Assembly (NCBI GenBank): GCA_024401435.1
Contig: JAKSLB010000005.1
Span: 124,001-188,000, forward strand
Reading direction: 5' to 3'
Source of the DNA: Paludibacteraceae bacterium
GTDB taxonomy: Bacteria > Bacteroidota > Bacteroidia > Bacteroidales > Paludibacteraceae
Length of the DNA stretch: 64,000 nucleotides
Below are positions 26,701-34,915 of the stretch, one piece after another. Numbering within the stretch: the first letter of the stretch is position 1; every line of letters begins with the position of its first letter. Below the pieces are notes generated by a model, which had not been told where the DNA came from, searched no databases, and saw nothing but the letters and a program-made list of their open reading frames with translations. The translations under genes and the position numbers were made by a program.

Positions 26701-27448
26701 ATATAATAATATGGTGCTTCAGTTGCAGGATAGTGCGGAACGTTTGGCTCGGTCAGAACGTGAATTCGCATGGCGTGAGATGGCAAGAAGAATAGCACAT
26801 GAAATTAAAAATCCGTTGACTCCAATGAAATTGAGCGTACAACAATGTATGCGAAAACGAGCGTTGGACCCAGAACATTTCGATGATTATTTCCAGAAGA
26901 CATCGAAAATATTAATTGATCAAATAGACAACTTGTCTAATATAGCATCTGAATTCTCTTCTTTTGCTAAAGCTGCTGAATCTCGTTATTCTGCTGTGGA
27001 TATCGTGGATAAACTTCAGTCTACTGTCGAATTGTTTGCAAACAATTCAGAAGATGTTTCATTCCGTTTGAATTTAAACGGGTATGAACATGAATATATA
27101 TGGATGGATGATAAACAATTGCTACAGATATTTAATAATTTGTTCAGAAATGCTATTCAATCAATTCCATCTAATAGAGAGGGACGGGTTGTCGTATCAT
27201 TCTATGAAGAAGAGAATTCTACATTTGTAGAAATCACAGATAACGGTTGCGGAATTTCAAAAGAAAACAGAGAAAAAATGTTTCAACCGAATTTTACAAC
27301 CAAAACAAGTGGAATGGGATTAGGCCTTGCGATTGTAAAGAATATTCTATTATCGGCAGGTGGAGACATTTGGTTTGATTCGGAGTTGGGAAAAGGAACT
27401 ACTTTTTTTGTGAAAATTCCGATTTATCATGCTAAAGATAACGAATAA
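23711..27448 (+). CDS. Large multi-pass NtrY-like sensor histidine kinase
   Basis: The frame opens at TTG 23699, GTG 23702 or GTG 23711, with an ATG only at 23780. I choose GTG 23711 because it gives MKRTFRYFRLKLTRKYF, a plausible basic cytoplasmic start before the first membrane helix. The ~1245-residue protein has one N-terminal helix, an extracytoplasmic domain to about 220, then about seven helices (230-490), a second sensing region (about 490-730) and two more helices around 740 and 780. Next come a third extracytoplasmic domain (about 800-930), a helix, HAMP (about 965-1010), HisKA with ARRIAHEIKNPLTPMKLSVQQ, and HATPase with NNLFRNAIQS, DNGCGIS and TSGMGLGLAIVKN. It probably phosphorylates an NtrC-like or T9SS-linked response regulator; no regulator gene is adjacent. 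Confidence 0.87.
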   Translation: MKRTFRYFRLKLTRKYFSFKKGGMVASCLFLALSLLFFFLFEYLFYSTSVFKVDKNEFTRTLKEKEAYSEQVLDQIKSTIESEGLTSLCQQKNIYNESEQKEISFQIYQGDQLEFWSNNVVALEGVSKFNFAKEFFYETDNSYVVVLQSFFREYRCVALIKIKDNIFPKKNSLNNHYAEAFHIPGSVIISKDKVDDEDSMSFSSQDGKHLFSLSNITIRHENPAYLIFSIVCWVLVLFAILLLLSSYLAYVEKWHPAQYKYSVVGTSLVWLLVIALTAIFRYPTMWFENDFLSTLSYHSTIAPTLSHLFLYTLFLYGMLFLFKSRIPTKIISPNTMSPLYAVLLILVLKTISFLLLIYLYEIIKGLVYHSNMNVAVSIIQEVRAETFLLLLLELFCVYLYYWFISRVKQFYADKSNTKIIIYTHLLLTTVSVVFFAVSGSWLEVVLLILVSCVILFIDLYETYYPISGFLYTAPIAFIFINLIVGLSYHYSSLKTEAQYKQMAQLISVENCVYQDDIAESILKEKNLFVITDSRLIRWVRLNSSETDELLETYLWESYFKVFEDKYDFEVQICSPHDSLYIRKPNFENAEYSGFDAVAPVLRKLDMTKFYANQDEKLAISYLGHIQMDSISVYLKFYRKTTYDRVSLLEQSIRQTTPFESNSKAKYLNGELSYSDGEFHYPILMSWLTAEEQYQTDYQFALNYYTHYVHVFDSGRSMSVVSVPERQSYIYVILTTYLFAAYVLIAILYFSIREIRKHLLKKSKSLLTRMQLLFVIPIMSAFLILAVATFPFFMDQYEKSQFSEIKEDAISVQQNVQNIVGLSDNLSDQSMELFTKVKELSNLFQLNVVLYDEDGKLLVSSRPLVMFADKRQSHLVYPIIKFQTVPELFRKEKVRSIDCYSHYVKAYNLQNKCVGYIRLMSHKAYYQVQNEIFNILVVVVDIYLFISIISIFIIWLLNKRTTKPLVMLSERFTEVRLTGENTLIDYPEDDEIGDLVKQYNNMVLQLQDSAERLARSEREFAWREMARRIAHEIKNPLTPMKLSVQQCMRKRALDPEHFDDYFQKTSKILIDQIDNLSNIASEFSSFAKAAESRYSAVDIVDKLQSTVELFANNSEDVSFRLNLNGYEHEYIWMDDKQLLQIFNNLFRNAIQSIPSNREGRVVVSFYEEENSTFVEITDNGCGISKENREKMFQPNFTTKTSGMGLGLAIVKNILLSAGGDIWFDSELGKGTTFFVKIPIYHAKDNE

Positions 27449-27462
27449 AGGAAAGATTTTGT

Positions 27463-27470
27463 TATATTTG
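27463..27470 (+). promoter_or_regulatory. -7 promoter box (TATATTTG) for the porQ operon
   Basis: TATATTTG fits TAnnTTTG, 15 bp after the kinase stop and about 70 bp before porQ. No good -33 element was seen. Confidence 0.4.
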
Positions 27471-27539
27471 GGGACGAAATAAAAGTGTTGCTCTTTAGAA
27501 AGGAGAAATGCTTGTTTCAAAGGAAAAACGTTATCGTTA

Positions 27540-28601
27540 ATGAGTATGTTTCAAAAAAGTATAAAGTTATTTTTTGTCGTTGTATTTACTTGTCTGTCGA
27601 TGTGTTTTGTAAACGCAGAGACTGGTAATGGAGTCTATCGATTTTTGAATTTGCCGTTTAATGCAAAGTTGGCAGGTATGGGTGGAGAAAATGTCTCTGT
27701 CCAATCTGACGATGTGAATCAGTTTTATACGAATCCAGCTTTGTTCACACCATCCTTAAAAAATAAGATATCTTTGAGCTATGTGAATTATTTGGCAGAT
27801 GCGAATGGCGGTATGGCTTCCTATTCGTATATGTTAGACAACTTGAATTATTTTGGCTTCAATTTCTTGTTTATGGGATATGGTGATTTGGCTGGATATG
27901 ATCGGTATGGAAATGAAATAGGGGAATTTTCTGCGGGCGATTTCGCATGGAATTTGGTATATGCACGTTATTTGGGAGCCAATATAAAAGTGGGTTTGTC
28001 GATGAAACCTGTTTATTCTCATATTGATACATATAATAGTTTCGGTTTGGGATTTGATTTGGGTGCTAATTATTATAAACAAGAATGGGATTTCTCCGTT
28101 GGTTTTTCTGTTCGTAATTTTGGTTTCCGCTTCACTGATTACTATGAAGATCAGGAGACGGAAAGATTGCCTTGGAATATGCAATTGGGTGTCACTAAAG
28201 GATTGGAGCATGCACCATTTCGGTTTTCTATTACCTATGATCATTTAAATGATTGGTCATTGGATTATAATCGTCCCAAGAAAAAAACATCATTAATGTC
28301 TATAGATGAAGAAAACAATGATCTTGATGAAATAAAATTCGCGGATATGTTATTTCGCCATTTCGTGTTTGGCTTAGAAGTAATTATTCATAAGAATTTT
28401 CATATTGATATGGCATACAATCATCGACGCAATAGAGAATATACATTGAGTGAAGCGAGAGGTATTAATGGATTCTCTTTTGGCGCTGGATTTAAAGTAT
28501 ATAAGTTTAATTTGGATGCGGCATATGCACAATATGCGCCATCAGGTGGTACATTTACGTTGTCGTTATCCTCATCAATAGATTCATTTAAAAAGCAATG
28601 A
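27540..28601 (+). CDS. porQ: Type IX secretion system protein PorQ
   Basis: The 353-residue outer-membrane barrel protein has a signal peptide (cut near FVNA) and the PorQ/PorV-like mature start GVYRFLNLPFNAKLAGMGG, then DDVNQFYTNPALF. Repeating strands such as SASYSYMLDNLNYFGFNF-type segments, FNFLFMGYGDLAGYD and FGAGFKVYKFNLDAAYAQY build the barrel. PorQ belongs to the FadL-like group and contributes to the T9SS attachment complex. The gene order porQ-cmk-ispH, with a 4-bp overlap into cmk, recurs in Bacteroidales and supports the call. It lies 92 bp after the kinase gene. Confidence 0.9.
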   Translation: MSMFQKSIKLFFVVVFTCLSMCFVNAETGNGVYRFLNLPFNAKLAGMGGENVSVQSDDVNQFYTNPALFTPSLKNKISLSYVNYLADANGGMASYSYMLDNLNYFGFNFLFMGYGDLAGYDRYGNEIGEFSAGDFAWNLVYARYLGANIKVGLSMKPVYSHIDTYNSFGLGFDLGANYYKQEWDFSVGFSVRNFGFRFTDYYEDQETERLPWNMQLGVTKGLEHAPFRFSITYDHLNDWSLDYNRPKKKTSLMSIDEENNDLDEIKFADMLFRHFVFGLEVIIHKNFHIDMAYNHRRNREYTLSEARGINGFSFGAGFKVYKFNLDAAYAQYAPSGGTFTLSLSSSIDSFKKQ

Positions 28602-29284
28602 AAAAGATAATAGTTGCCATTGATGGATTTTCTTCTTGCGGGAAAAGTACAATGGCTAAAGATTTAGCAAAGAGTGTTGGTTATGCATACGTAGATACGG
28701 GTGCAATGTATCGTTCGGTAACCCTTTATTGCTTGAGAAATAATTGGATTCAGAACGGTATTGTGGCTGAAGATAAGTTGAAAGATGCTATTCCGTCTAT
28801 TCGAATTGAATTTAAGTATAATTCGGAGAAACAAATGAACGAGACCTATTTAAATGGTGAAAATGTGGAGAAGGAGATACGTTCATTGACAGTTTCTAAT
28901 TCGGTAAGTATTGTTAGTTCAATAGGATTTGTTCGTCGTGCTATGGTCGCTCAACAGCAAGCGTATAGCGTTGAACGTGGTGTTGTGATGGATGGTCGTG
29001 ATATAGGAACAGTTGTTTTCCCAGATGCGGAATTGAAAATATTCCTTACGGCATCTCCTGAAATTCGTGCTCAACGTCGTTATGACGAGTTGACGGCAAA
29101 AGGTGAAACGGTCTCTTTTGACGAAATTTTAGAAAATGTAAAACAACGTGACTATCTTGATCAGAATAGAGAAGAGAGTCCACTTCGTAAAGCAGAAGAT
29201 GCTATTGAATTGGATAATAGTTATATGACTATTGCGGAACAAAAAGAATGGTTGTTACACCATTTTGAGGAGAGAACAAAATGA
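28598..29284 (+). CDS. cmk: (d)CMP kinase
   Basis: The 228-residue P-loop kinase has IVAIDGFSSCGKSTMAKDLA (Walker A) at the N-terminus, YAYVDTGAMYRSVTL (nucleotide site), GRDIGTVVFPDAELKIFLTA, a lid with RAQRRYDEL and a distal DYLDQNREESPLRKAEDA with Asp/Arg residues that bind CMP. It phosphorylates CMP and dCMP for nucleotide synthesis. ATGA overlaps join it to porQ before and ispH after. Confidence 0.96.
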   Translation: MKKIIVAIDGFSSCGKSTMAKDLAKSVGYAYVDTGAMYRSVTLYCLRNNWIQNGIVAEDKLKDAIPSIRIEFKYNSEKQMNETYLNGENVEKEIRSLTVSNSVSIVSSIGFVRRAMVAQQQAYSVERGVVMDGRDIGTVVFPDAELKIFLTASPEIRAQRRYDELTAKGETVSFDEILENVKQRDYLDQNREESPLRKAEDAIELDNSYMTIAEQKEWLLHHFEERTK

Positions 29285-30147
29285 TTATTGAGATAGATTC
29301 GAATTCAGGATTTTGCTTTGGCGTTGTTACGGCAATTAATAAGGCGGAAGAGGAATTGGCCAAATCTGACAGACTTCATTGTTTGGGCGCGATTGTTCAT
29401 AATAGTATGGAGGTCCGCAGATTAGAGCAGAAGGGCTTGATCACGATTGATAGGGATGCTTTTGATCATTTGAAAGGGCATAAAATCTTGTTCCGTGCTC
29501 ATGGGGAACCTCCAACAACTTATCAACAAGCAGAGGCTAATGGGCTTACGATTATTGATGCGACTTGTCCTGTTGTTTTGAATCTTCAAAAAAGAATAAG
29601 AAAAGCCTATGAAGAGTCTGATACGAAAACGACTCAAGTTGTTATCTATGGGAAAAAGGCTCATGCGGAGGTGAATGGCTTGGTTGGACAGACTGATGGT
29701 AATGCTATTGTAATTGAAGGTATAGAAGATCTTTTCAAATTGGATTTTTCCAAAAACATTCGTTTGTTTTCGCAAACAACAAAATCCATAGAGGGCTTTA
29801 ATAAAATTGTAGAAGAAATTAAGAGTCGAATGAAACCAGAGGGAACATTCGAATATAATGATACAATTTGTCGGCAGGTTGCAAATCGTATTCCAAAAAT
29901 AATAAACTTTGTAGCTCAACATGAGTTGATTCTGTTTGTTAGTGGGAAGGAGAGCTCGAATGGAAGAGTCTTGTTTGATGAATGTCGAAAGGTAAATGAT
30001 AATATCTATATGATTTCAGATTTAGAAGAGGTGGATTATACTATTTTTGAAGGAGTGAAATCTGTAGGTATCTGTGGTGCAACATCAACACCTAAATGGT
30101 TGATGGAAGAACTGAAACAAAAGATTGAACAAAATGTTATATCATAA
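29281..30147 (+). CDS. ispH: 4-hydroxy-3-methylbut-2-enyl diphosphate reductase
   Basis: The 288-residue protein keeps the three iron-sulfur cysteines: SGFCFGVVTAINKAEE (about 13), IIDATCPVVLNL (about 97) and YNDTICRQVANR (about 197). It also has substrate-binding histidines in IVHNSMEVRRL and FRAHGEPP, and KAHAEVNGLVG. It ends with the usual GICGATSTPKWLMEEL. It catalyses the last step of the MEP isoprenoid pathway with a 4Fe-4S cluster. In the porQ-cmk-ispH operon it overlaps cmk by 4 bp, and pfkA follows 21 bp later. Confidence 0.97.
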   Translation: MIIEIDSNSGFCFGVVTAINKAEEELAKSDRLHCLGAIVHNSMEVRRLEQKGLITIDRDAFDHLKGHKILFRAHGEPPTTYQQAEANGLTIIDATCPVVLNLQKRIRKAYEESDTKTTQVVIYGKKAHAEVNGLVGQTDGNAIVIEGIEDLFKLDFSKNIRLFSQTTKSIEGFNKIVEEIKSRMKPEGTFEYNDTICRQVANRIPKIINFVAQHELILFVSGKESSNGRVLFDECRKVNDNIYMISDLEEVDYTIFEGVKSVGICGATSTPKWLMEELKQKIEQNVIS

Positions 30148-30168
30148 TCTTATTAATTAAAAAACGAA

Positions 30169-31152
30169 ATGAAATACGAAATTAATTGTATTGGAATTTT
30201 AACCTCGGGAGGTGATGCTCCAGGTATGAATGCTGCAATTCGTTCTGTGACACGTGCGGCTATTTTCCATGGAATTAGAGTCAAGGGAATCTATCATGGA
30301 TACAAAGGATTAATTTCTGGTGAAATAAAAGAGTTCCAAACTCAAAGCGTTAGTAACATAATCCAACAAGGTGGTACTATATTACGTACTGCTCGCTGTA
30401 AAGAGTTTATGACTGAGGAGGGGAAAAAACAAGCTTATGAAACAATGCAAAAAGAGGGAATCGATGCATTGGTTGTCTTAGGTGGTGATGGAACTTTTAC
30501 AGGAGCAAGAGAATTCGCACAAGATTTTAATGTGCCAATCGTTGGTGTGCCTTGTACCATTGATAATGATGTTTGTGGTACTGATTATACAATAGGATAT
30601 GATACTGCTTTAAATACAATTGTTGAGGCTGTGGACAAAATACGTGATACTGCTAATTCTCACGAAAGATTGTTCTTTATAGAGGTGATGGGACGTGATG
30701 CTGGATTCTTAGCTTTAAATTCTGCCATTGCTTCTGGTGCCGAGGCTGCTATTATCCCTGAAATTGAAACAGGGGAGGCACAATTGGAGGATTTGATTCA
30801 AAGAGGTTTTAGAAAATCTAAAAATAGTAGTATCGTTATTGTTGCTGAAAGTGACATTACGGGTGGTGCTATGGGAATCGCTTCTAGGTTGAAAGAGACT
30901 CATCCTGAGTACGATTCACGTATTACAATTTTAGGACACTTGCAACGTGGAGGTTCTCCTTCTGCTCAGGATCGTATATTGGCAAGCCGTTTAGGCGCTG
31001 CTGCTATTGATGCACTATTGGAAGAACAAAGAAATGTAATGATTGGTATTGATGATGATAAGATCGTTTACGTGCCTTTCACAAAAGCAATTAAAGACGA
31101 CAAACCAGTCGACCTTGCTTTAATGGAGGTCTTGAAAACTTTGTCTTACTAA
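30169..31152 (+). CDS. pfkA: ATP-dependent 6-phosphofructokinase
   Basis: The 327-residue protein shows bacterial PfkA motifs: [15 protein letters not shown] (about 9-23), [20 protein letters not shown] (the Gly-Gly-Asp-Gly typical of ATP users), [21 protein letters not shown] with the catalytic Asp, [12 protein letters not shown] and [19 protein letters not shown]. It phosphorylates fructose 6-phosphate in glycolysis. It is 21 bp after ispH and 15 bp before the glucosaminidase gene, so probably in the same transcript. Confidence 0.96.
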   Translation: MKYEINCIGILTSGGDAPGMNAAIRSVTRAAIFHGIRVKGIYHGYKGLISGEIKEFQTQSVSNIIQQGGTILRTARCKEFMTEEGKKQAYETMQKEGIDALVVLGGDGTFTGAREFAQDFNVPIVGVPCTIDNDVCGTDYTIGYDTALNTIVEAVDKIRDTANSHERLFFIEVMGRDAGFLALNSAIASGAEAAIIPEIETGEAQLEDLIQRGFRKSKNSSIVIVAESDITGGAMGIASRLKETHPEYDSRITILGHLQRGGSPSAQDRILASRLGAAAIDALLEEQRNVMIGIDDDKIVYVPFTKAIKDDKPVDLALMEVLKTLSY

Positions 31153-31167
31153 TTCAATCGTTTGTTT

Positions 31168-31773
31168 ATGCGTGGTTGTCTCGTTTTTTTTACTCTTTTG
31201 CTCCCAACTTTATTGTTTGGTCAGGCAGCTGGTACAAAAAATGAGACAATTGCGTATATAGATAAATATTATAAAATAGCGATTCGGGAGATGTATGAAT
31301 ATAAGATACCTGCTAGTATTACTTTGGCTCAAGGCATCTTAGAATCGGGTAGTGGAAGAAGTGATTTGGCTACTATCGCGAATAATCATTTTGGTATAAA
31401 ATGTACGAGCGATTATGTTGGAGACACTTTTTTAAAGGATGATGACAAGAAGGATGATTGCTTCCGTGTCTATTTGGATGCGGAGTCCTCCTATCGTGAT
31501 CATTCTCTTTTTTTAGTGAATCGTAGTCGTTATTCGTTCTTGTTCACTTATTGGATAAGAGATTATAAGGCATGGGCAATAGGTTTGAAAAAAGCTGGCT
31601 ATGCAACAAATCCTAATTATCCACAATTACTTATTGATGTGATTGAACAATATGAATTGTATGAATATGATCGTCATCCAGAACGATATGTTTTAAAACC
31701 TTCTTCTATTTCGTCTCTTGATATTGTTAAAAAAGCTTTTCAATCACAAACCTCTAATGAAAACGAAAAATAA
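31168..31773 (+). CDS. Secreted glucosaminidase (FlgJ/LytG-like peptidoglycan hydrolase)
   Basis: The start is the ATG at 31168, giving signal peptide MRGCLVFFTLLLPTLLFGQ; a TTG two codons upstream is less likely. The ~200-residue protein is one glucosaminidase domain: IPASITLAQGILESGSGRSDLA holds the catalytic Glu, followed by NNHFGIKC, CFRVYLDAESSYRDHSLFL, and AIGLKKAGYATNPNYPQLLIDVIEQYEL. The family cleaves the glycan chain of peptidoglycan. No LysM domain follows; the tail (RYVLKPSSISSL...) is short. Its stop overlaps the next start by 1 nt. Confidence 0.9.
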   Translation: MRGCLVFFTLLLPTLLFGQAAGTKNETIAYIDKYYKIAIREMYEYKIPASITLAQGILESGSGRSDLATIANNHFGIKCTSDYVGDTFLKDDDKKDDCFRVYLDAESSYRDHSLFLVNRSRYSFLFTYWIRDYKAWAIGLKKAGYATNPNYPQLLIDVIEQYELYEYDRHPERYVLKPSSISSLDIVKKAFQSQTSNENEK

Positions 31774-32462
31774 TGGTTAAAAAAGTTTGGCTAATCTTAT
31801 CGGTAATAGCAAATGTTTTCTTGCTTGCTGTTGTTATTTATATGTATAATAGACAACCTATGGCTGCACAACAGGATAAGGTACAGACTGATGTGTTTTT
31901 TTCAAGTGCCTATGAGGATGGAAATATTGTTTTTATTGGGGAAGAAAGATTGCAATTATGTAGTTGGAAAACACTATTAGGAAGTGATAAAATAGCAAAT
32001 CTGGCAATTTATAAAAACACCATAAAAGATGAAATAAAACGTGCTTCTTTTATTTTTGATGATAACACGCCTTCTCAAATTGTTATGATGCTTGGTGTCC
32101 AAGATCTTCAAAATGGGACTCCTGTAAATGAAATTTATAAAGATTTCGTTTCTTATGTAGAGTTGCTTCAAACAAAATTACCACAAACAGAACTTATCGT
32201 TATCCCTGTTTTGCCTGTTACTCCAGATGATAATACTGTTTATCCTGCTATTACGATGGAAAATATTAAAGCTTTAAATCTTTTAATTAAGATGTATTCG
32301 GTCGAAAAGGGCTTGACCTATGTTAACTTGTTCCCAGATTTTTATAAAGAACAGTTTGATTGTATGAAAGCAGACTTTAATATCGGTGATGGATTCCATT
32401 TTTCTCAAACTGGTTACTTCGTGTTTAGAGAGCGTTTGAGGCCTTACCTTCGTTTAGAATGA
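31773..32462 (+). CDS. Membrane-anchored SGNH/GDSL-like protein with lost nucleophile
   Basis: The 229-residue protein has an N-terminal membrane helix (VWLILSVIANVFLLAVVIYMY) and an extracytoplasmic SGNH-fold domain. Block I reads NIVFIGEERLQLCSW where active members have GDS, so the Ser nucleophile is missing. Block III reads MMLGVQDLQNG instead of GxND. Block V keeps Asp and His in DGFHFSQTGYFVFRERLRPYL. It may bind rather than hydrolyse an ester, or be a remodelled enzyme. It starts on the last base of the glucosaminidase stop, suggesting a shared role in the cell wall, and a terminator ends the operon after it. Confidence 0.65.
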   Translation: MVKKVWLILSVIANVFLLAVVIYMYNRQPMAAQQDKVQTDVFFSSAYEDGNIVFIGEERLQLCSWKTLLGSDKIANLAIYKNTIKDEIKRASFIFDDNTPSQIVMMLGVQDLQNGTPVNEIYKDFVSYVELLQTKLPQTELIVIPVLPVTPDDNTVYPAITMENIKALNLLIKMYSVEKGLTYVNLFPDFYKEQFDCMKADFNIGDGFHFSQTGYFVFRERLRPYLRLE

Positions 32463-32471
32463 AGATGAATC

Positions 32472-32512
32472 AAAAAACAGGGAATCACTTTACAATGGTT
32501 CCCTGTTTTTTT
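32472..32512. terminator. Bidirectional intrinsic terminator
   Basis: AAAAAACAGGGAA pairs with TTCCCTGTTTTTTT, so both strands end in a U-run. It lies between the convergent SGNH-like and DUF4922 genes and should terminate both. Confidence 0.88.
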
Positions 32513-32525
32513 ACTTGTTAACCAG

Positions 32526-33410
32526 TTAATAGCAAACCTGTTTGAATACATCTTCTATGACATCTTTGGTAAGTTCATCGAAATCTTTCCTTCTTGGTAA
32601 AACAAGTATTCCTGCCACATCGATAGCCCCTGGACTGATCATTTTATAGCCTTCTCCTTCTTCAAAAAATTGAGTAGGTCTGTGTTTCTTCCTTGGAAAT
32701 ACAAACAAATGCCAATCCCCTTTCTCATAGAATCCAAACAGATTCATCTTCGGTTCTTCTTCTGTCCCTGATAGCATCTGTAATTGCTTGTATAATTGTT
32801 CAAAATAGGATTGAGTTAGATTAGCTTTCTCACTCTGTATATGAATACATTTCCTTCCATAATTTAAGAACTCTTCCATCTTGCCTTCCTTGCATTCTGA
32901 CAAGACTCTTGTTTTGACTATGGCTAATTCAGACTCAAATGGTAGTTGCCCTTTTAGAACAGCTTGAAAATGTAAATGGTCGGGTGCTGAGGCTCCGCAT
33001 TGTGGTCCATTGTACAATAATGTGTGGGAAGGTAATTCTTTGCAAAATGAGATGAATGAGCCAATGTATGGAAGTATCTCTTGCGCTTTATGTTCTTTGA
33101 TGGGAATTGTCATATGCCCTTTTAAAATGGGAAAAGGGTTCACTAATAGTGTGAATTGCTCATCTAATTTGATACCTTCTTGAATTGTGGGTCTGTTGCT
33201 TTCGCATAGAAAACATTTTCTATTGGCAATGGTTTTAGCATCTAATTTTGCTCCAGAAGAGACTGCTCTTGCTGGATTGTATTGTGCATAGATACTATAA
33301 GAACCCATGTCAAATTTTCGTAGCTCGATAGAATCTAGTTGTGCAACGCGCTCTCTAAAATCGTCCCAAACTTTTAATTGATCATCATATAAAGCTTTGT
33401 AATCAATCAT
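32526..33410 (-). CDS. DUF4922 protein, HIT-superfamily (ATP adenylyltransferase-like)
   Basis: The 294-residue protein has features of the GalT/Ap4A-phosphorylase branch of the HIT superfamily: CFLCESNRP (possible zinc or structural cysteines), LVNPFPILKGHMTIPIKEH, YNGPQCGASAPDHLHFQAV holding the His-x-His-x-Gln motif, and a C-terminal NLFGFYEKGDWHLFVFPRKKHRP. In this superfamily the middle His carries the nucleotidyl group. Substrate is unknown. Its start overlaps the glycosyltransferase gene by 8 bp, so the two are coupled and it may handle an activated sugar. Confidence 0.78.
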   Translation of the reverse strand: MIDYKALYDDQLKVWDDFRERVAQLDSIELRKFDMGSYSIYAQYNPARAVSSGAKLDAKTIANRKCFLCESNRPTIQEGIKLDEQFTLLVNPFPILKGHMTIPIKEHKAQEILPYIGSFISFCKELPSHTLLYNGPQCGASAPDHLHFQAVLKGQLPFESELAIVKTRVLSECKEGKMEEFLNYGRKCIHIQSEKANLTQSYFEQLYKQLQMLSGTEEEPKMNLFGFYEKGDWHLFVFPRKKHRPTQFFEEGEGYKMISPGAIDVAGILVLPRRKDFDELTKDVIEDVFKQVCY

Positions 33411-34860
33411 TTCTTTTCTTGTTTTGAATTATACGATTGAGAATTTCGAGACTTCTCAATTTGTCTTTATAAGAGTTGTTTTTATTTTGTTTGATAATAT
33501 CCAGTGATGCGTCGGAATTATCTTCCCATCTTCTGCATAGATAGAGCGAATCATAAATTCGGCCGATTTGATAATCATGTGAAATGGTTAATCCTAATGC
33601 GTAATCTTCTCCGTAACTTGTGTTTGGTACGTGAATTTTGCGTAGAATAGGAGTGTAGAATGCACGAGGAGCTCCAAGTCCATTAATGCGGAGTGCATTG
33701 TTACGTCCATTGCGTGGAGTCCATTCCTTATGATCTATTAGTCCTGGTGCAATTGTGTTCATTTGAAAATCTGTTATGGTGTAACTTCCAATGACCATAG
33801 CACATTTTTGTTCGTAAAAGGCATTGACGATAGTTTGTAGTGTATTTTCTGTTTGATATACATCATCACTATCTAATTGAACGGCAAATTTTCCGCATTT
33901 GGAATGTTCTATGCCTTCGTTCCAACAACCACCAATACCTAAATCAGTTCGCGATGGTATGATGTGAACGACTCTATTGTCTTTTTGTGCATGTTGATCG
34001 ATAATTTCACTTGTACCATCAGTTGAATGATTGTCTATGATGATTAAATTGAATTTAAAATCTGCTTTCTGTGATAATACAGATTCAATAGCGTCTGCAA
34101 TTGTCTTTGCTCTGTTCTTCACAGGAATGATGACACTTGCTTCATATTCGAATGTGCCTTCATCGAAATTAACAGTCTTGAATTCAGGTTCTAAATAGGC
34201 ATTGATATCTTTCAAATGGTTGAGGCAAGCGCGTTCTTTCTCAATTTGAGTATCTCTGTTTCGAGGATCCACGTAATCGAATTGACTAACCGATAAATTA
34301 TCATCTTCAATGACTGTATATAAAAATTCATTGATATGAAATGTTGGTCGTTGAGCTGAAATTGACAATCGTGATCGATACCATCCTGCTGTGCGATAGT
34401 TCTCTTTGTCGTGAGAAATCTCTTTTTGTAATAATCTTTGGTTGATTAAGACCAAAGGACCGAAGTTGAAATCGTCACGGACACTCCCTATTTGATAGTC
34501 GATGGTTGGTATGGCCTCTGTCTTGCCGTTTTTCTCTACATAATAGTCTGAATAGATGATACTGGCATGGGTGAAGGATGCTATTTGATGAAAACGCTCC
34601 AATCCGTGTTGCCCCCAATTGAATTTTACGGGCTTCGGACAATATAATATGTATTCGCTTTTGGACATAAGTGAGATTAGTCGTATTGTACGAGAACTCT
34701 CGGGCTGGCTCGTCGTAATGGTACGAACGCCAAGTTGAGGCAATGCTGTTTGCTCAGGGACAAGTAAAATGATTTCCCTGACGCAAGGTTCTTTTTTTAG
34801 AACTGATATTGTTTTCGAAGTAATTTCTTCGTTTATGTACGGAATGAAGCAATCAATCAT
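33403..34860 (-). CDS. Family 2 glycosyltransferase with two GT-A-like halves
   Basis: The 485-residue protein has a typical GT2 domain in its second half: EASVIIPVKNRAKTIADAI (about 238-256), LIIIDNHSTDGTSEII, AVQLDSDDVYQ with the DxD metal motif (about 325), then the acceptor loop with GLGAPRAFYTPILRK and EDYALGLTI. The first ~230 residues also look like a GT-A fold (IDCFIPYINEEITSKTISVL, then REIILLV) but lack a DxD motif, so this half may be structural. No membrane helix is evident, so it probably works in the cytoplasm or at the membrane surface. It overlaps the DUF4922 gene, and its product is unknown. Confidence 0.85.
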   Translation of the reverse strand: MIDCFIPYINEEITSKTISVLKKEPCVREIILLVPEQTALPQLGVRTITTSQPESSRTIRLISLMSKSEYILYCPKPVKFNWGQHGLERFHQIASFTHASIIYSDYYVEKNGKTEAIPTIDYQIGSVRDDFNFGPLVLINQRLLQKEISHDKENYRTAGWYRSRLSISAQRPTFHINEFLYTVIEDDNLSVSQFDYVDPRNRDTQIEKERACLNHLKDINAYLEPEFKTVNFDEGTFEYEASVIIPVKNRAKTIADAIESVLSQKADFKFNLIIIDNHSTDGTSEIIDQHAQKDNRVVHIIPSRTDLGIGGCWNEGIEHSKCGKFAVQLDSDDVYQTENTLQTIVNAFYEQKCAMVIGSYTITDFQMNTIAPGLIDHKEWTPRNGRNNALRINGLGAPRAFYTPILRKIHVPNTSYGEDYALGLTISHDYQIGRIYDSLYLCRRWEDNSDASLDIIKQNKNNSYKDKLRSLEILNRIIQNKKRND

Positions 34861-34915
34861 GATTATAGTACTTTAATAGTTAAAATGCGGAAAAACTTGT
34901 TGCTTTAAAGTGATA

